64,000 nt of DNA from Roridomyces roridus (lineage: Eukaryota; Basidiomycota; Agaricomycetes; Agaricales; Mycenaceae): assembly GCA_029378245.1 (NCBI GenBank), contig JARKIF010000021.1, positions 434,001 to 498,000 of the forward strand, read 5' to 3'. A program made the position numbers and the translations under genes. Below the pieces are notes generated by a model. It saw nothing but the letters and a program-made list of their open reading frames with translations, was not told the DNA's origin and searched no databases. Below, one piece after another: positions 54,018 through 64,000 of the stretch. Each line of letters starts with the position of its first letter. The stretch's first letter is position 1.

Positions 54018-56797
54018 TCAAATCCCCACGCGCATCAACTCACGACTAGCCGTTTCCAACCGCTCCAACCTCTTGGACAACTCCTCGCGCTTGCCCGCGA
54101 CACTCGGACTCTCCTGGGCAAATTCCTTGCAAATGCGCACGGCGTCGGCGTCGTTGAGCCCGAGACCGCCGTACAAGACAGTGAGGATGTCCTCCCCGAT
54201 GCCGCGCACGAGCTCGTGGTCGATGGCCAAGGGGATGTTGTCTGCGACGCGTTTGTATGCGACTTGGAAGTAGGCGCGGACGTCGGACATGATGTTGAGC
54301 GCGGGGTCCATCCGGTCGACCGATAGTAGCTTGGCGAGGTCGTCGGCGTTGACACCCTTGAGGCCAATACTCGCGAGACCCCGGAGAACTTGGCTTACTC
54401 CGGTAGCATAGCCGTTCACGTCCTCTTCGGCGCCATTGGTTTTGAACCGATTGATAGCGCCAGCCAGAGCGGGATTGCGCGCTCCTTCGCGTGCGCCTTT
54501 GTAGTGCGCAAGGAACTTGGCCTTGTAGTCGGCGAGGTAATGCTCGTTCAGGGTAAACGGACCGCCTTCCTCGAGCGAGATCAGCTTGGTGATGAGATCC
54601 TGGGAGACCTCGGCGCGCTGCTTCATGTGATCCTGTACAAGAATCCTATAAAGGTGTGAACCGAGAGTCGACGAGAAATTTAACACGTACGTTACCCGTT
54701 GCGCGAGCGCACCTTGACCAAAGTGGGCAAAGTGGTCCGAGATGAGCGCCTTGACGTGCCGAGAGAGTGCGTTGTGCACGAAGCGACAGAGAATCGTCGC
54801 AGGCGCCTGCCATTTCGCCTTGAACTCTTGGATGAACGACTTTTGCACGACGAAAGGGTAGTGGCCGGGAAGTTCGCGGGTGCGAGCGCTGTGAAGCCAA
54901 GATGAGTTGCAGGGAATTTCAAGTGAGTGGTAAGTTCAAACGTACGCGACGGCACGGTCCATGACTTGATTGATGTAAATGGGAGGTTCGAGGGAAGGAA
55001 CTTCAACCTCCTCGAGAACGATACCGTCTTCATTCGAAAGGAACCCGGGGTCGGAAAAAGTGCTCTGATCCGAGTCGGATTGATCGAAAGGACGAAAGTC
55101 GGGCGCGGTGTTGCGGATCTCTCGACGGAAGCGTTCCTGGGCGGGGCGTATAACTTGGAGGAGTTCCTCGGCGCGGGGAATACCCTCGATGAGCTTATCG
55201 AGCTCGGTAACGAAGCCGTGCAGGAGGGCTGCGACTTCGGCGACGGGGTCGTCGGAGGGAGGCTTCGGCAGCTGCTTGAGACTGTCGCGCGCCTTTTGGA
55301 CAGCGGTTTCGAGCTCGATTTGGATCTGCGGCAGTCTTCGGAGGGTTCAGGTGCGAAACCACGAGGAGAGTGAGGGACATACCGCTTCGAGATGAGGTCA
55401 GAGAGAATCTTGCTGAGGCGTTCAACCAAATTGGACGTGCGGAGATACTTCTGATACATCGGGTCGATGTCGCACCATGGTTGGGTCATGGTGAAGAAAT
55501 CGTTCTCGCGCGCACGGGCACCCTCCCAAGTGATGCCTTGCTTGAGATCTTGCGAGCTGGGCTGTTTGACGCAGTACCAGTTGTTTTCGAGGGGTTCTTG
55601 TTCGTTACGGATGAGCGGAAGCCAGTTTTCTTCCTCGCCGCGGGGAATGCTACATGAGAGTTGGATGAGGGACGCAGAAACATTCAAACAATGAGGCACG
55701 CACCGGTCGGGCTTCGTGAGAACACCTACGACCGAGGATCGTCAGAACGCGGTGTCAAAATTTAAATACAAGAAACCATACCGATAGTCCGCTTTCCCTC
55801 TGGATCGTACTTTTTCGTCAAATGGTGGGCGCCCTGGTTCTCAAAGTCCGCTGCAAGAATGTCAATAAACTGCGACGAAATGAATTTAGGATAAAACATA
55901 CTTTCGCAGGCGACGGTGAGCAAGATGACGCAGCTCGGCTTGGAGATGTACGACGTAACGAGGCTCTCCACCATGGCGATGTCGCGCTCGTTCCCGCCCC
56001 GGCTGACGCTCGCGATCAATCTAAACAGTGAGGCAAGTCAAAAAGGGCAAGGTTGACTCGTCACCGAAGAAACGCACCCAGGCAAATCGACGAAACTCAA
56101 ATCCCCCACCTCCGGCCCGCTGATCTGCAACGAGATATAGTTGGTCGAAAAGGAGACCTCGGGAGCCTCGTCCTCGTCTGCGTCGCCTTCGAGGAACGAG
56201 CGGACTCCCTTGCTCGGGTTGAGAATCGCGCGTTGAGCACGCCGGATGCGGTCCTCGACTTCGGATTTGTTGTATATCGCCTCGCCGAAGGGTTCGTTGC
56301 GCGCTTGGCCGAGGGTCTGGCCGTTTTTGTCGGTGATGAAGCGGAGCTCGACGACGCATTTCCAGGGAGAGTCGGAGCGCGAGAGGCGGCATTCGGTGGG
56401 GCAGCTGGGGGTGGGATTTTATATTAGAGATAGATTGAATTTTATTGGAGCAGACGTACCGAGTGCAAGTCCCCGACGCACGAGGTAGGGTGATGCCAGA
56501 GATTGATTCGATGAGGGAAGATTTGCCGGCGCTCTGAGACCCGATGACGGCGATCTGGGGGAGGTCGATGTCGATTTGAACTCTGGAGAGAAGATGTTAG
56601 AAGAATTGGAGAGAAAATCAGTGGAATGCTCACCCGGTGTTGTGGAGACGGTTGACTAGATCGAGCATGCGGCGACGGCCTTGCGAAAGCTGAGGATCGG
56701 AGAGACCAACGCCGCCATGGTCGTTCTCGGGGTCGGACCCAGAGCTAGTCGTCGAATCAGAATCCGAGTATGGGGCTGCAAGTGCGAGTGTGGACAT
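54018..56797 (-). CDS. dynamin-like GTPase (Mx/dynamin superfamily)
   Basis: Minus strand, start ATG 56797, stop at 54018. The G domain shows G1 in VIGSQSAGKSSLIESISG, ITLPRASGTCTRCPTEC, switch/G3 in GDLSFVDLPG, and G4 in VLTKPDR. The G4 motif lies wholly on a 22-nt exon (55704-55725). The middle region has LRTSNLVERLSKILSDLI and long helices (IQIELETAVQKARDSLKQLP), and the C-terminus carries a GTPase effector domain (YFQVAYKRVADNIPLAIDHE; LERLETASRELMRVGI). No PH domain or Pro-rich tail is seen, as in Mx-like or vacuolar-sorting dynamins. Such proteins assemble on membranes and drive fission or remodelling; agarics have many uncharacterised Mx-like copies. Confidence 0.87.
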
Positions 56798-57349
56798 GGA
56801 GGGCGGTCTGACCGACGGCGTTTCGCAGCAGGAGTTTAAGTAGAAGGTTGGGCGTCAAAGGAAGCGGTCCAAGCGGACAACGTGGTCAACCAGGGGCAAG
56901 AAGCGCACCGAGAATTTTCTTTATTGTACAGGAGGCGGCATTGTAATTTGTGGCGGTGGGAAATTATGTACTTGGGAGTTCAATCAGAGTATTATGGGCG
57001 CTAAAAGAACCGAATTGCGAGGGATGTTCCGCGGTGGGCGTACTGAAAACCCTGAGTTCTTTGAGTCAAGTTCAGAAGAAGAATTGTCGTAGCCATGCTC
57101 ACCTCGTAGAGAAAGATCTGAATGGCCACAACAGAGAAGTCGGTACGTGCGGCTTGCCCAGGGCGCCAATGTGAAATAAGCGCCCTAGGCAAATCTTGTC
57201 GGGATCCGCGAGGCACGAGGACAAATGGGTTGCTGATGCGAGTCTCGTCCGGCGTTGAGGATGTTTAGCACGCATGTGTGTGGTTTCGTTCTACAAAGAT
57301 GCTCGCGGACTCGAGGCATTGAACCACATGGTTGTATTTACGTGCCAAC
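56798..57349. other. intergenic, no gene seen
   Basis: Spacer between two minus-strand genes. It includes the promoter of the dynamin-like gene. No motif stands out. Confidence 0.4.
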
Positions 57350-58169
57350 TCAATTCTGCAACCGCCAAACCAAAGTAAAAGTCGCCTCCTCGCCTCCTCC
57401 CTTGACCTCGGGCACCTTGTACGACCCCCTCAACTCGGGAACCTCGACAAACCCGTGTTTCTCCCACAACTTGGCCGATGAGATGTTGGATTGGAAGCAA
57501 CCTGCGTGGATCTCGGTCGCGCCCATTTGAGGAAAGGCCCAATCGTTGAGGATAGTGCGTACAGCGGCCGAGGCGATGCCGCGGTTGTGGTATTCGAGAT
57601 TCAACACGGCTGCCAGGCACGTTCATCAGATAAATTGCAACCAAAAGAAAATGCGCGAAGTCAGACGCACCACCAATCTCACACACAGCCTCAATCCTCC
57701 ACTCCTCCAAGCCCTCCGGCACAGGCGTGGTCCTCTTGGTATGTTCATCCACACCAAAGGTCACCTGCCCTACATACGCCTCGCTCCCATCCTCCTTGAT
57801 CTCCCTCACCACGTCAAACGGACTCGACGGCGCAGGCTTCCACTTGCCCGATGCATACCCAGCAAAGAGCGCCTGTACCGCCGCGCGCTGCCTAACAAGG
57901 TGCCTCTGCGCGTTGACGATGGGGTTCGGGAACGGCGGGCCAGCGAGCTGGTGCATCAATCGCAAATCATTCATCATCTTGTCGTCGCCGGGTAAATCCG
58001 ACTGCCGTTCGCAGCCCAGGTAAAATTGGGAGTGAGGAGCGGGGAGAGGGATGTAGGGTTCGCCGGAGGGGAAGAAGCGGATGGGCGTGTTGGATTCGAC
58101 GGCCGCGCGCAGTTCTGGAGATTCGATGATGAATTTGTCGGGTAGGTGGGCTGCTGGGGAAAGCGACAT
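57350..58169 (-). CDS. GNAT-family N-acetyltransferase
   Basis: Minus strand, ATG 58169 to stop 57350, one intron near 57609-57669. The N-terminal part (FIIESPELRAAVESNTPIRF; GKWKPAPSSPFDVVREIK; YVGQVTFGV) and the C-terminal LNLEYHNRGIASAAVRTIL with EIHAGCFQSNISSAKLWEKH and GFVE form the acetyl-CoA binding core (motif A RGIASA, motif B N...AKLWEKHGF) of RimJ/RimL-like enzymes. Likely acetylates an amine on a small molecule or protein terminus; the acceptor is unknown. Length (about 250 residues) suits fungal members. Confidence 0.84.
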
Positions 58170-59509
58170 TTTGTTCGTCTCGTCTGTTGGTTGGATGACA
58201 GCAAGTTGGGGACTTTTATGAACATTTCGGTACCGCCAAAATGACTGGATTCGGGATCGCCAGGTACTGATGGGGTGCGTTGCACCGGAGCACCGAGGAA
58301 CGGATCAGATCAATGGTGATCACCTGCAAAACGTTGTATTCTCTTTCAACGTTTTTCAGGGGACATTGATCCAAGGTCGCTTTGATTTTCGACTCAGAGC
58401 GAGAGTCTCAAACTGTCAACGTCCAAGATTAGTGGATGCCGAGTCAGCATCACGAAACGTGGAGATCCGTTGCCGAGCGTTGCAGATGCAGGCTGCGATT
58501 GGGCTGCGATTCTAATTTTGCTAGCGGTGTTGCGAGAATCTAAAGGAAATGAAAATCTCCTGGCGTGCATGGTCGAAAGAATATCTCACCAGTGATGGAG
58601 TCCCGTCCGACCATGACTCTGAGGAAGCTTGGCATGTGTGTGGTCTCTGGTCTTCGAAGAGGAAACGAAGAGGCGATAAATAGTAACTTGCATCCGTCCT
58701 TCCTCGAACGTTTGCGGGACGGCGGGTCCCCGCCGGCGCCACTGGGAGTCCTCGGTTGTTAAATTAACTTCGATCGCGCCTTGCCTTGTGCCAAGCTGGT
58801 CTGTAAGGAAGGACGGAATGAGGCAGCGATACTGCTATTCCCGCAATCGCAAGTACTTACCCTGGTTTGCGGCCAAGGATGAAACCACGAATTTGAAGGA
58901 GAGGAGCGGCGTTTGAGGCGGCGTTATTGGACCCGAGTGTAGATGTCTTTTTTTCTCCAGTGCACAGCTGCTGTAGTCGTTCCCACAAGATTTACGTGCA
59001 ACCGGGCGCGCAGGCCAACGCTAATAGGTATTTGATAGGTATTCTTGCTGTCGAAATGTTTCGTTGGCCGAACTGTAAGTCTGTAACTGCAATCAATATC
59101 AGTTACAGTTATTTCCGTGGATACTGAGGCAAGGCAACCTTTTCGGGACTAATGAGACACACATGCTTTCCCGCTGCACTTACAAGCCTCCCTCCACTGC
59201 AGTGGTTAGACTGTGGCGTACTGCTGTGAAGGTGGAGGAAGTCGCCGTGGTCGAAAAAGGAAATGATCTCGTCCACAAACGACTTTGTCCTCTTTGACAT
59301 CGAGTGCGGATGTTATAATGCCTTTGTTCTCGCTTTCTTTCCGTGTTTCTGCTCTTCTTCGACCACGACCACGACTACGTAGTGGCTTGAAGTCACCACG
59401 ACCACCTCGGACTTGGAAGCGCAGCATCCGTGGAGAGTGTTTCCACATTCGGTCTTTCCTGCCTTGACAGCAGCCTCTCGTCTTGACGACCGACGACGAC
59501 TACAGCGAT
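58170..59509. other. intergenic, no gene seen
   Basis: About 1.3 kb between divergent genes. A few short ORFs have no domain content. The end of the region is the 5' flank of the next gene, where an upstream in-frame TTG gives a false longer N-terminus. Confidence 0.4.
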
Positions 59510-62197
59510 ATGAGCGATACGAAGAGTACCAGGAGCGGGGACAAGGAGCGAGGGAAGGCACGGGAAGGGCGGAGGGACAAGGACAAGCACGAGGACAGGC
59601 GGCATTCGGACGCTGAGGAGAACGGACGCGGGCGCAAGGACTCTCATTCTTCCAAGGCTCGTTCGACGGAGGACAAGGCCTCAGGAGCGCCCGTCTCCGT
59701 GTCTGCACCATACGGCCCCGAGTTTCTGCGTGCCATCGCCCAGGGAGACAGTGTCAGGAATTCTGGCACTTTCGACGTCATCACGGGTGCCGACGCGGTC
59801 GACTTTACGCGCAAGTTTGTACTGCAGTGCGTTATCATTCATCCATTCATCTTCCCCTCCTCGGAGTCTGACTTGGAAGTAGAGACGAAGAAGAGGTAGA
59901 AGCCGTACCCCGACCAGCCAAGTCCTCCGCCTCGCTGGCCCATACACCCGGTACCCTCAGTTTCGCACACAATCCTGCTTCTCGGCGGCTGCAGCCCGTA
60001 GTATTCGCACTCCCGCGCAATGTAGCGGGTGGTGCGGGGAGGAAGATCGTCGACTTCTGGTTAAGTTGGCGGGGGAAGACTGTCAGTGTTTTCTTTATTC
60101 ATTCCTCCTCTCCTCTCCTCTCCTCCGGCGCTTGCTAACTCAGCTCTCCGCAGAAACCACATAACCTAACAGGAGTCGCGCGTCGTGCTGGGTTCCTCGA
60201 CTCGGAGTTTCGTCGGGTCAAGGAGACGATCGATGGCGAGTGGCGGCGCGCGAGGTCAGTCTTTTTCTTGCCATGATGGGGATCGCAGACGCCGACTCTT
60301 TTTGTTTCTAGCCGCGCACTCACGGGCCGTTCTGCCTGGGAAGAAGGAGAGCGTCAATCTTTTCCCATGCTCGGTGAGTCACTCGCTATTCTCTTTCGCC
60401 TCCTTGTGTGCCACGGTGCTATTCATGCCACCTTGCAAGTCTATGCTCTTCGTTATCCCACCTCTTACACCCGACTTTGGAGCTGACAAAGCCATCTCAC
60501 AGTCCGCGCCCCGACGGACCCACAACGCCCACCGCGCCTCGCCCCACTACTCGCTGCTTCCAAGAATGCGGAAAGAAAGCGAGAGAAGGGTGCTGATTCC
60601 GAGAAGTAGGACATCTCTTGTTCCTCTAGGCGGCAAACTGACCCGCCTGCCCAGCCCGCCACCAACTGTGCGTTCCCACACCGACCCTTTGCCGCTGCCA
60701 CGAGCACGGAGCGGCAGTGCGGACAATGTCAGTGTGGACAGTGTGAGGAGTATCCCGTTATTGGGAATGGTGAGGGGGGTGCCGATTGGCAATCGGGGTG
60801 AGTCTTGGGTTTCTTCTCGACATACACGTGCTGACGTCCTCTTCTTAGTGCCTCTCCGTGTGACGAACCCGAACGATAGGTCATCAGTGTGAGCGCTTTT
60901 CCTTTCTTCTCTGCTCGAGACTGACATTACTCTCTTAAAGATCGTCAAGTGGTGTGTTGGTCTCGACACCCGCGAGGACTGCAATTGATTGTCTTGATTT
61001 AGACACTGCCCGTGCGCCACCCAAACCCGTCAAGACACCCCGTGCCTCGCCATTGCGCGGGAGCGTCGCGTTTGCTGTGCCAGAGGTCGAGCGTGTTGAT
61101 GCGGACCCGGTCCCTGGGCCTAGTACCCAAGAGCGGATACCTTCGAGGAGCGAGGAGGAGCAGGGGAAGGAGCGGATGCTCATTGTTCTGCTGGACGAGA
61201 AGGACGGGGAGAAGGTGGAGGATGGGACTACGTGGCACGGGTGCGTCGTTTTTGCTCTCCTTTTGTCATTCCCTTCTTGACGGTCCTTGCACTTAGGCTC
61301 GAGAGGCGGTTATCTGAGCGTTCCCGAGACTCTTCAAGACCTCGTCCAGGGAAGAAGAACGGCTCGCCGTGGATGGGTCGGCTCGCGGAACTCGACGAAG
61401 ATGTCATGTACACGGGTGCCCGTCATTCGGAACAGTCGGACGACGAGGACGACTTTTCGGAGGATGATGACGAGCTGGACTTTACGGACCACGACCGTGA
61501 CCGACCTTCTTGGGCTCGTCCCGTCCGACCTCCACCTCGACCTTCGCATTCGCCTATCGTCACCGACCCGCGACGCATGCCTGTCCGGAGGCTCCTCTCG
61601 GCCATGGGCTACCTCACACCCGAGGCCTTTGTGCCGGGTGATAGGTTCTCACCGTATGGCTCGTACACACCGCTGCCTACGCCGTATAATAGTCCCAGCC
61701 CGTATGCTGCTGGGGCTGGGACGCCTCTTGCGGGCTACTCGTCGCCGTATGTCTCGCCGTATGTGGGGTCGACGCAGATGCCTGCTGGGTCACCGTATCA
61801 CTCGCCTGTGGGGCAAACGGTATACCCGCCCACTGCTTATACGAGTCCTTATGTCGGCCCTTCTCCTGCTGTCTATGCCAGCCCTTCTCCTGCTGTCTAT
61901 GCCAGTCCAGGTCCTGCACCGGGCTATGCGAGTGCTGCACCTGGTTACGGTTATGCTAGTCCGTATACGAGCCCACTGCCTGCTGCGTATGTCAGTCCCG
62001 CTCCTGCCCCTGCCGCACCGCTGGGCTACGCGAGTCCGTATACGCAGCCGGGGTATTTCAGCCCGTATGTCGGGGCGGCGAGTCCGGCGGGGAGCTTCCA
62101 TCATACTCCTTTGGCGGGCCACAGGTCGCCGTATGTGGATGGTGGGCAGATGTATTCGAGTCCGTATGTCGGGACTATGCAGCAGCAGCCGTATTGA
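59510..62197 (+). CDS. low-complexity protein with basic N-terminus and SPY-repeat tail
   Basis: The start MSDTKSTRSGDKERGKAREG leads a charged, Lys/Arg/Asp/Glu-rich N-terminus, then EFLRAIAQGDSVRNSGTFDV. Later exons give LQPVVFALPRNVAGGAGRK, RRAGFLDSEFRRVKETIDG, DNVSVDSVRSIPLLGMVRGV, LDLDTARAPPKPVKTPRASP, RMLIVLLDEKDGEKVEDG and WMGRLAELDEDVMYTGARH. The C-terminal 200 residues consist of Tyr/Pro/Ser repeats (SPY, YASPSP, YVSPY). Agarics have orthologous proteins of this layout, function unknown. The middle (60440-60640) does not join cleanly: a TGA follows RYPTSYTRLWS and a frame change occurs near 60600, so exon borders there are doubtful or the gene is damaged. The SPY tail resembles repetitive CTD-like low-complexity tracts. 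Confidence 0.62.
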
Positions 62198-62703
62198 TGT
62201 GGATGTGGTCTGGTCTGATTGCTTTCGATGATTGCTATCGTATATATGTACTGTACCGTGCCTTTCTTGTAGCCTGTGTTGTACTGTAGTCTGTACGGGA
62301 GGTGATAATGGTTTACAGGAATATTAGGCGTTTTTGGGTATCAGTCCGGGAAAGTCGGATCAGCAGCGTGGGCGATCTCTGCCCAGTCTCTGCTCTTGCC
62401 ACCATGTCGTTTTCCTTTTTCTTTGGGCTTTTTCAAAAGGTGGCTGCCAGTCTTTCCTCGAGCTCGATGCACGTTCTCGAGAAGAAACCAACTGCCGGAC
62501 AAGTTGACCCCCCTGAAACTCTGCAAATCCACAACGAGTCCTCCTACTCCCATTCACGCAACGTCGCTGACATCCGCAAAGCACGGGATCTCGATCGACG
62601 ATCGGGGAATGACTTGTCTTGTGGTCACGGTCACGCCCAACTCACCATTTAACCACTACCATCACGGCAGCCCCTTCTCCCCGCCGCGTCCCCTCACATC
62701 ACC
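62198..62703. other. intergenic, no gene seen
   Basis: Short spacer with no supported ORF; it holds the promoter of the following F-box gene. Confidence 0.4.
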
Positions 62704-63930
62704 ATGCCCGTCTTCCCCGCCGAAATCATCCAATCCATCGTCGAGGAACTCCCCACGCCATTCGAACAGGCCAAGATGTGCCTGGTGTCCACCCAGTGCA
62801 AGGCAGCTGCTCTCCCCGTCTTGTATCGCCATGTCAAGCTTCGCAGCCTCAAGATGACGACTCGCTTTTGCGCGACTGTCAACAAATTCCCCGCGCGGGG
62901 AAATTATGTGCGCAGTTTCATCGTCGAGCCAGAGGCGGGCGCAGACAAGTGAGTGTGGGCGTCCCAGCAGTGAGTGAGTGATGAATACTGAGCGCTTTTT
63001 CAGATGGGGTGACTTGCTCGAGTTTACCACTCTCCGTCGCGCGCTGCTGTTGTTCAGCCAACTCGAGCACCTGCACATTTGGATCCCGAGCTACGACGAC
63101 GACCTCTTTCATACATTCACAACCCTCACACTACCCCGCCTCCGCCGCTTTGCGTGCCACCAGCCAAGTTTCGCGTATGATAACCTGCTCGGTGACTTTC
63201 TCGCCCGTCACACCACCCTCACCGAGCTCTGCATTATCCGGCCGTTTGGATATCAATGGGATAACCCGAGCAGACCCACAGACATGTCCATGAGCCTCCC
63301 CATGGTCCCACTTCCCGCCCTCCAATCCTACTCGGGCTCCTACTCGTACTTTCTCCGCCTCGTCGTGCGCAACCGGCGACTTGCACACGCCTCGTTTTGG
63401 GATATCCCCCAGTCGTCACTGGACCGCAACGTCCTCGTCCATCGCCTCGCCAACGCGCTCGCCCAGGCATCCGAGCCTATCCCCGGCCCCGGGCTCAAAC
63501 TCTCCATCCTCGGAGACGCATTCGGCGCCGAGGCGATACCCATCCTCGCGCGTGTGCTACCTCATCTGCGGACGCTCGAGATTGGTCCGTTCGTGAACCC
63601 ACCGTGCAGATTGCATCCGACGACGCTGCCCATCATCTCATCTGTGCTTAAACACCTCCCGTTGCTTACGACGCTGAGCGTGCATAGTTCTGCTGATTTG
63701 ATGGACCCGATGCGGGCTGGGACGAATGGCAATCGGGATGAAGTTGTCAAGCAGGATGCGGTGGTTCTGACCATGTGGGCCAAGCTTTGTCCGAGTCTTG
63801 TGGCGAGTAGGTTGCGTGAGTGGTTGAATTTTTTTTTTTTTGAGAGTAGGCAGGTGTTGACCAAGTTGCAGATAATCAGCATTGGCAGCGTCTTCCTGTT
63901 CCGGGTAGCCCGTGGGTTATGGTTTCGTAA
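62704..63930 (+). CDS. F-box-like protein
   Basis: ATG 62704 starts directly in the F-box-like MPVFPAEIIQSIVEELPTPF and MCLVSTQCKAAALPVLYRHV. An intron (62950-63003) leads to WGDLLEFTTLRRALLLFSQL and leucine-rich strands (LEHLHIWIPSYDDDLFHTF; LPHLRTLEIGPFVNPPCRL). A last intron (about 63815-63853, with a poly-T stretch) joins CPSLVASRLR to VDQVADNQHWQRLPVPGSPW, stop 63930. Reading through this intron gives a hydrophobic tail that is an artefact. Probably an SCF adaptor or a paralog lacking it. Confidence 0.8.
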
Positions 63931-64000
63931 AGTCTTTCTTTTTATTGGGATTTATGTAGTTCTTGTATTGGTTGAAATGTAGTAGATTCGTATTTTTGTG

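Noticed and set aside
63815..63982. Hydrophobic C-terminal tail (transmembrane) on the last F-box protein
   Set aside because: It arises from reading through a poly-T-containing intron; splicing gives a normal ending at 63930.
1..64000. CRISPR arrays, bacterial operons, riboswitches, viral genes
   Set aside because: None seen; gene structure throughout is that of a fungal nuclear genome.

Overview
The window is nuclear DNA of a mushroom-forming basidiomycete, very probably an agaric (Agaricomycetes, Agaricales). The evidence is a dense gene layout with many short (45-60 nt) GT-AG introns, many F-box/LRR-like proteins of the agaric 'coiled coil then SPIRRLPPEIL' type, kinases of the agaric HGDLRG class, and a secretome typical of saprotrophic agarics (GH5, carboxylesterase, GMC oxidoreductase). 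I cannot name the species; a Mycena-like genome is a guess. No virus, CRISPR array or bacterial operon is present.

Layout. 1-4.0 kb: a protein with two kinase domains in tandem, the second degenerate. 5.0-5.6 kb: a spliced gene for a secreted precursor of repeated peptides, each ending in a Tyr-Gly then dibasic (Kex2-type) site, with one repeat per exon. 6.3-7.9 kb: a single-pass membrane protein with two beta-sandwich-like halves and an awkward stop at one splice junction. 8.3-9.7 kb: a 5'-truncated DJ-1/PfpI remnant and a LURP-one-related protein. 9.7-14 kb: an F-box gene head to head with an RBR ubiquitin ligase, then a second F-box gene. 14.9-17 kb: a decayed MFS drug-efflux transporter. 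18.4-23.3 kb: a type-B carboxylesterase and a secreted GH5 hydrolase. 23.4-26.2 kb: an F-box protein and a small orphan. 27-31.4 kb: two near-identical aldo/keto reductases arranged as a divergent inverted pair. 31.8-32.6 kb: a run of tRNA-like Pol III-type sequences. 33.4-36.3 kb: a DUF4419 protein with a Gly/Phe-rich tail. 37.8-40.2 kb: a GMC oxidoreductase. 40.8-50.5 kb: a repeat-rich accessory zone with a 360-bp MITE, an F-box gene truncated by a nonsense codon, repeated tRNA-like modules, a 129-bp tandem duplication, a very small secreted protein and an FAD-dependent oxidase. 50.7-64 kb: an F-box gene, a Cys-rich secreted protein, a dynamin-like GTPase, a GNAT acetyltransferase, a low-complexity protein with SPY repeats, and a last F-box gene.

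The most notable items are the repeat-peptide precursor at 5041-5629, the tandem kinase/pseudokinase at 1262-4044, the MITE at 40826-41185 whose pre-insertion target survives 1.2 kb away in inverted form, and the family of tRNA-like repeats between 43.7 and 50.5 kb. All exon structures were deduced by eye from reading-frame continuity and splice motifs, so exact junctions need RNA data.
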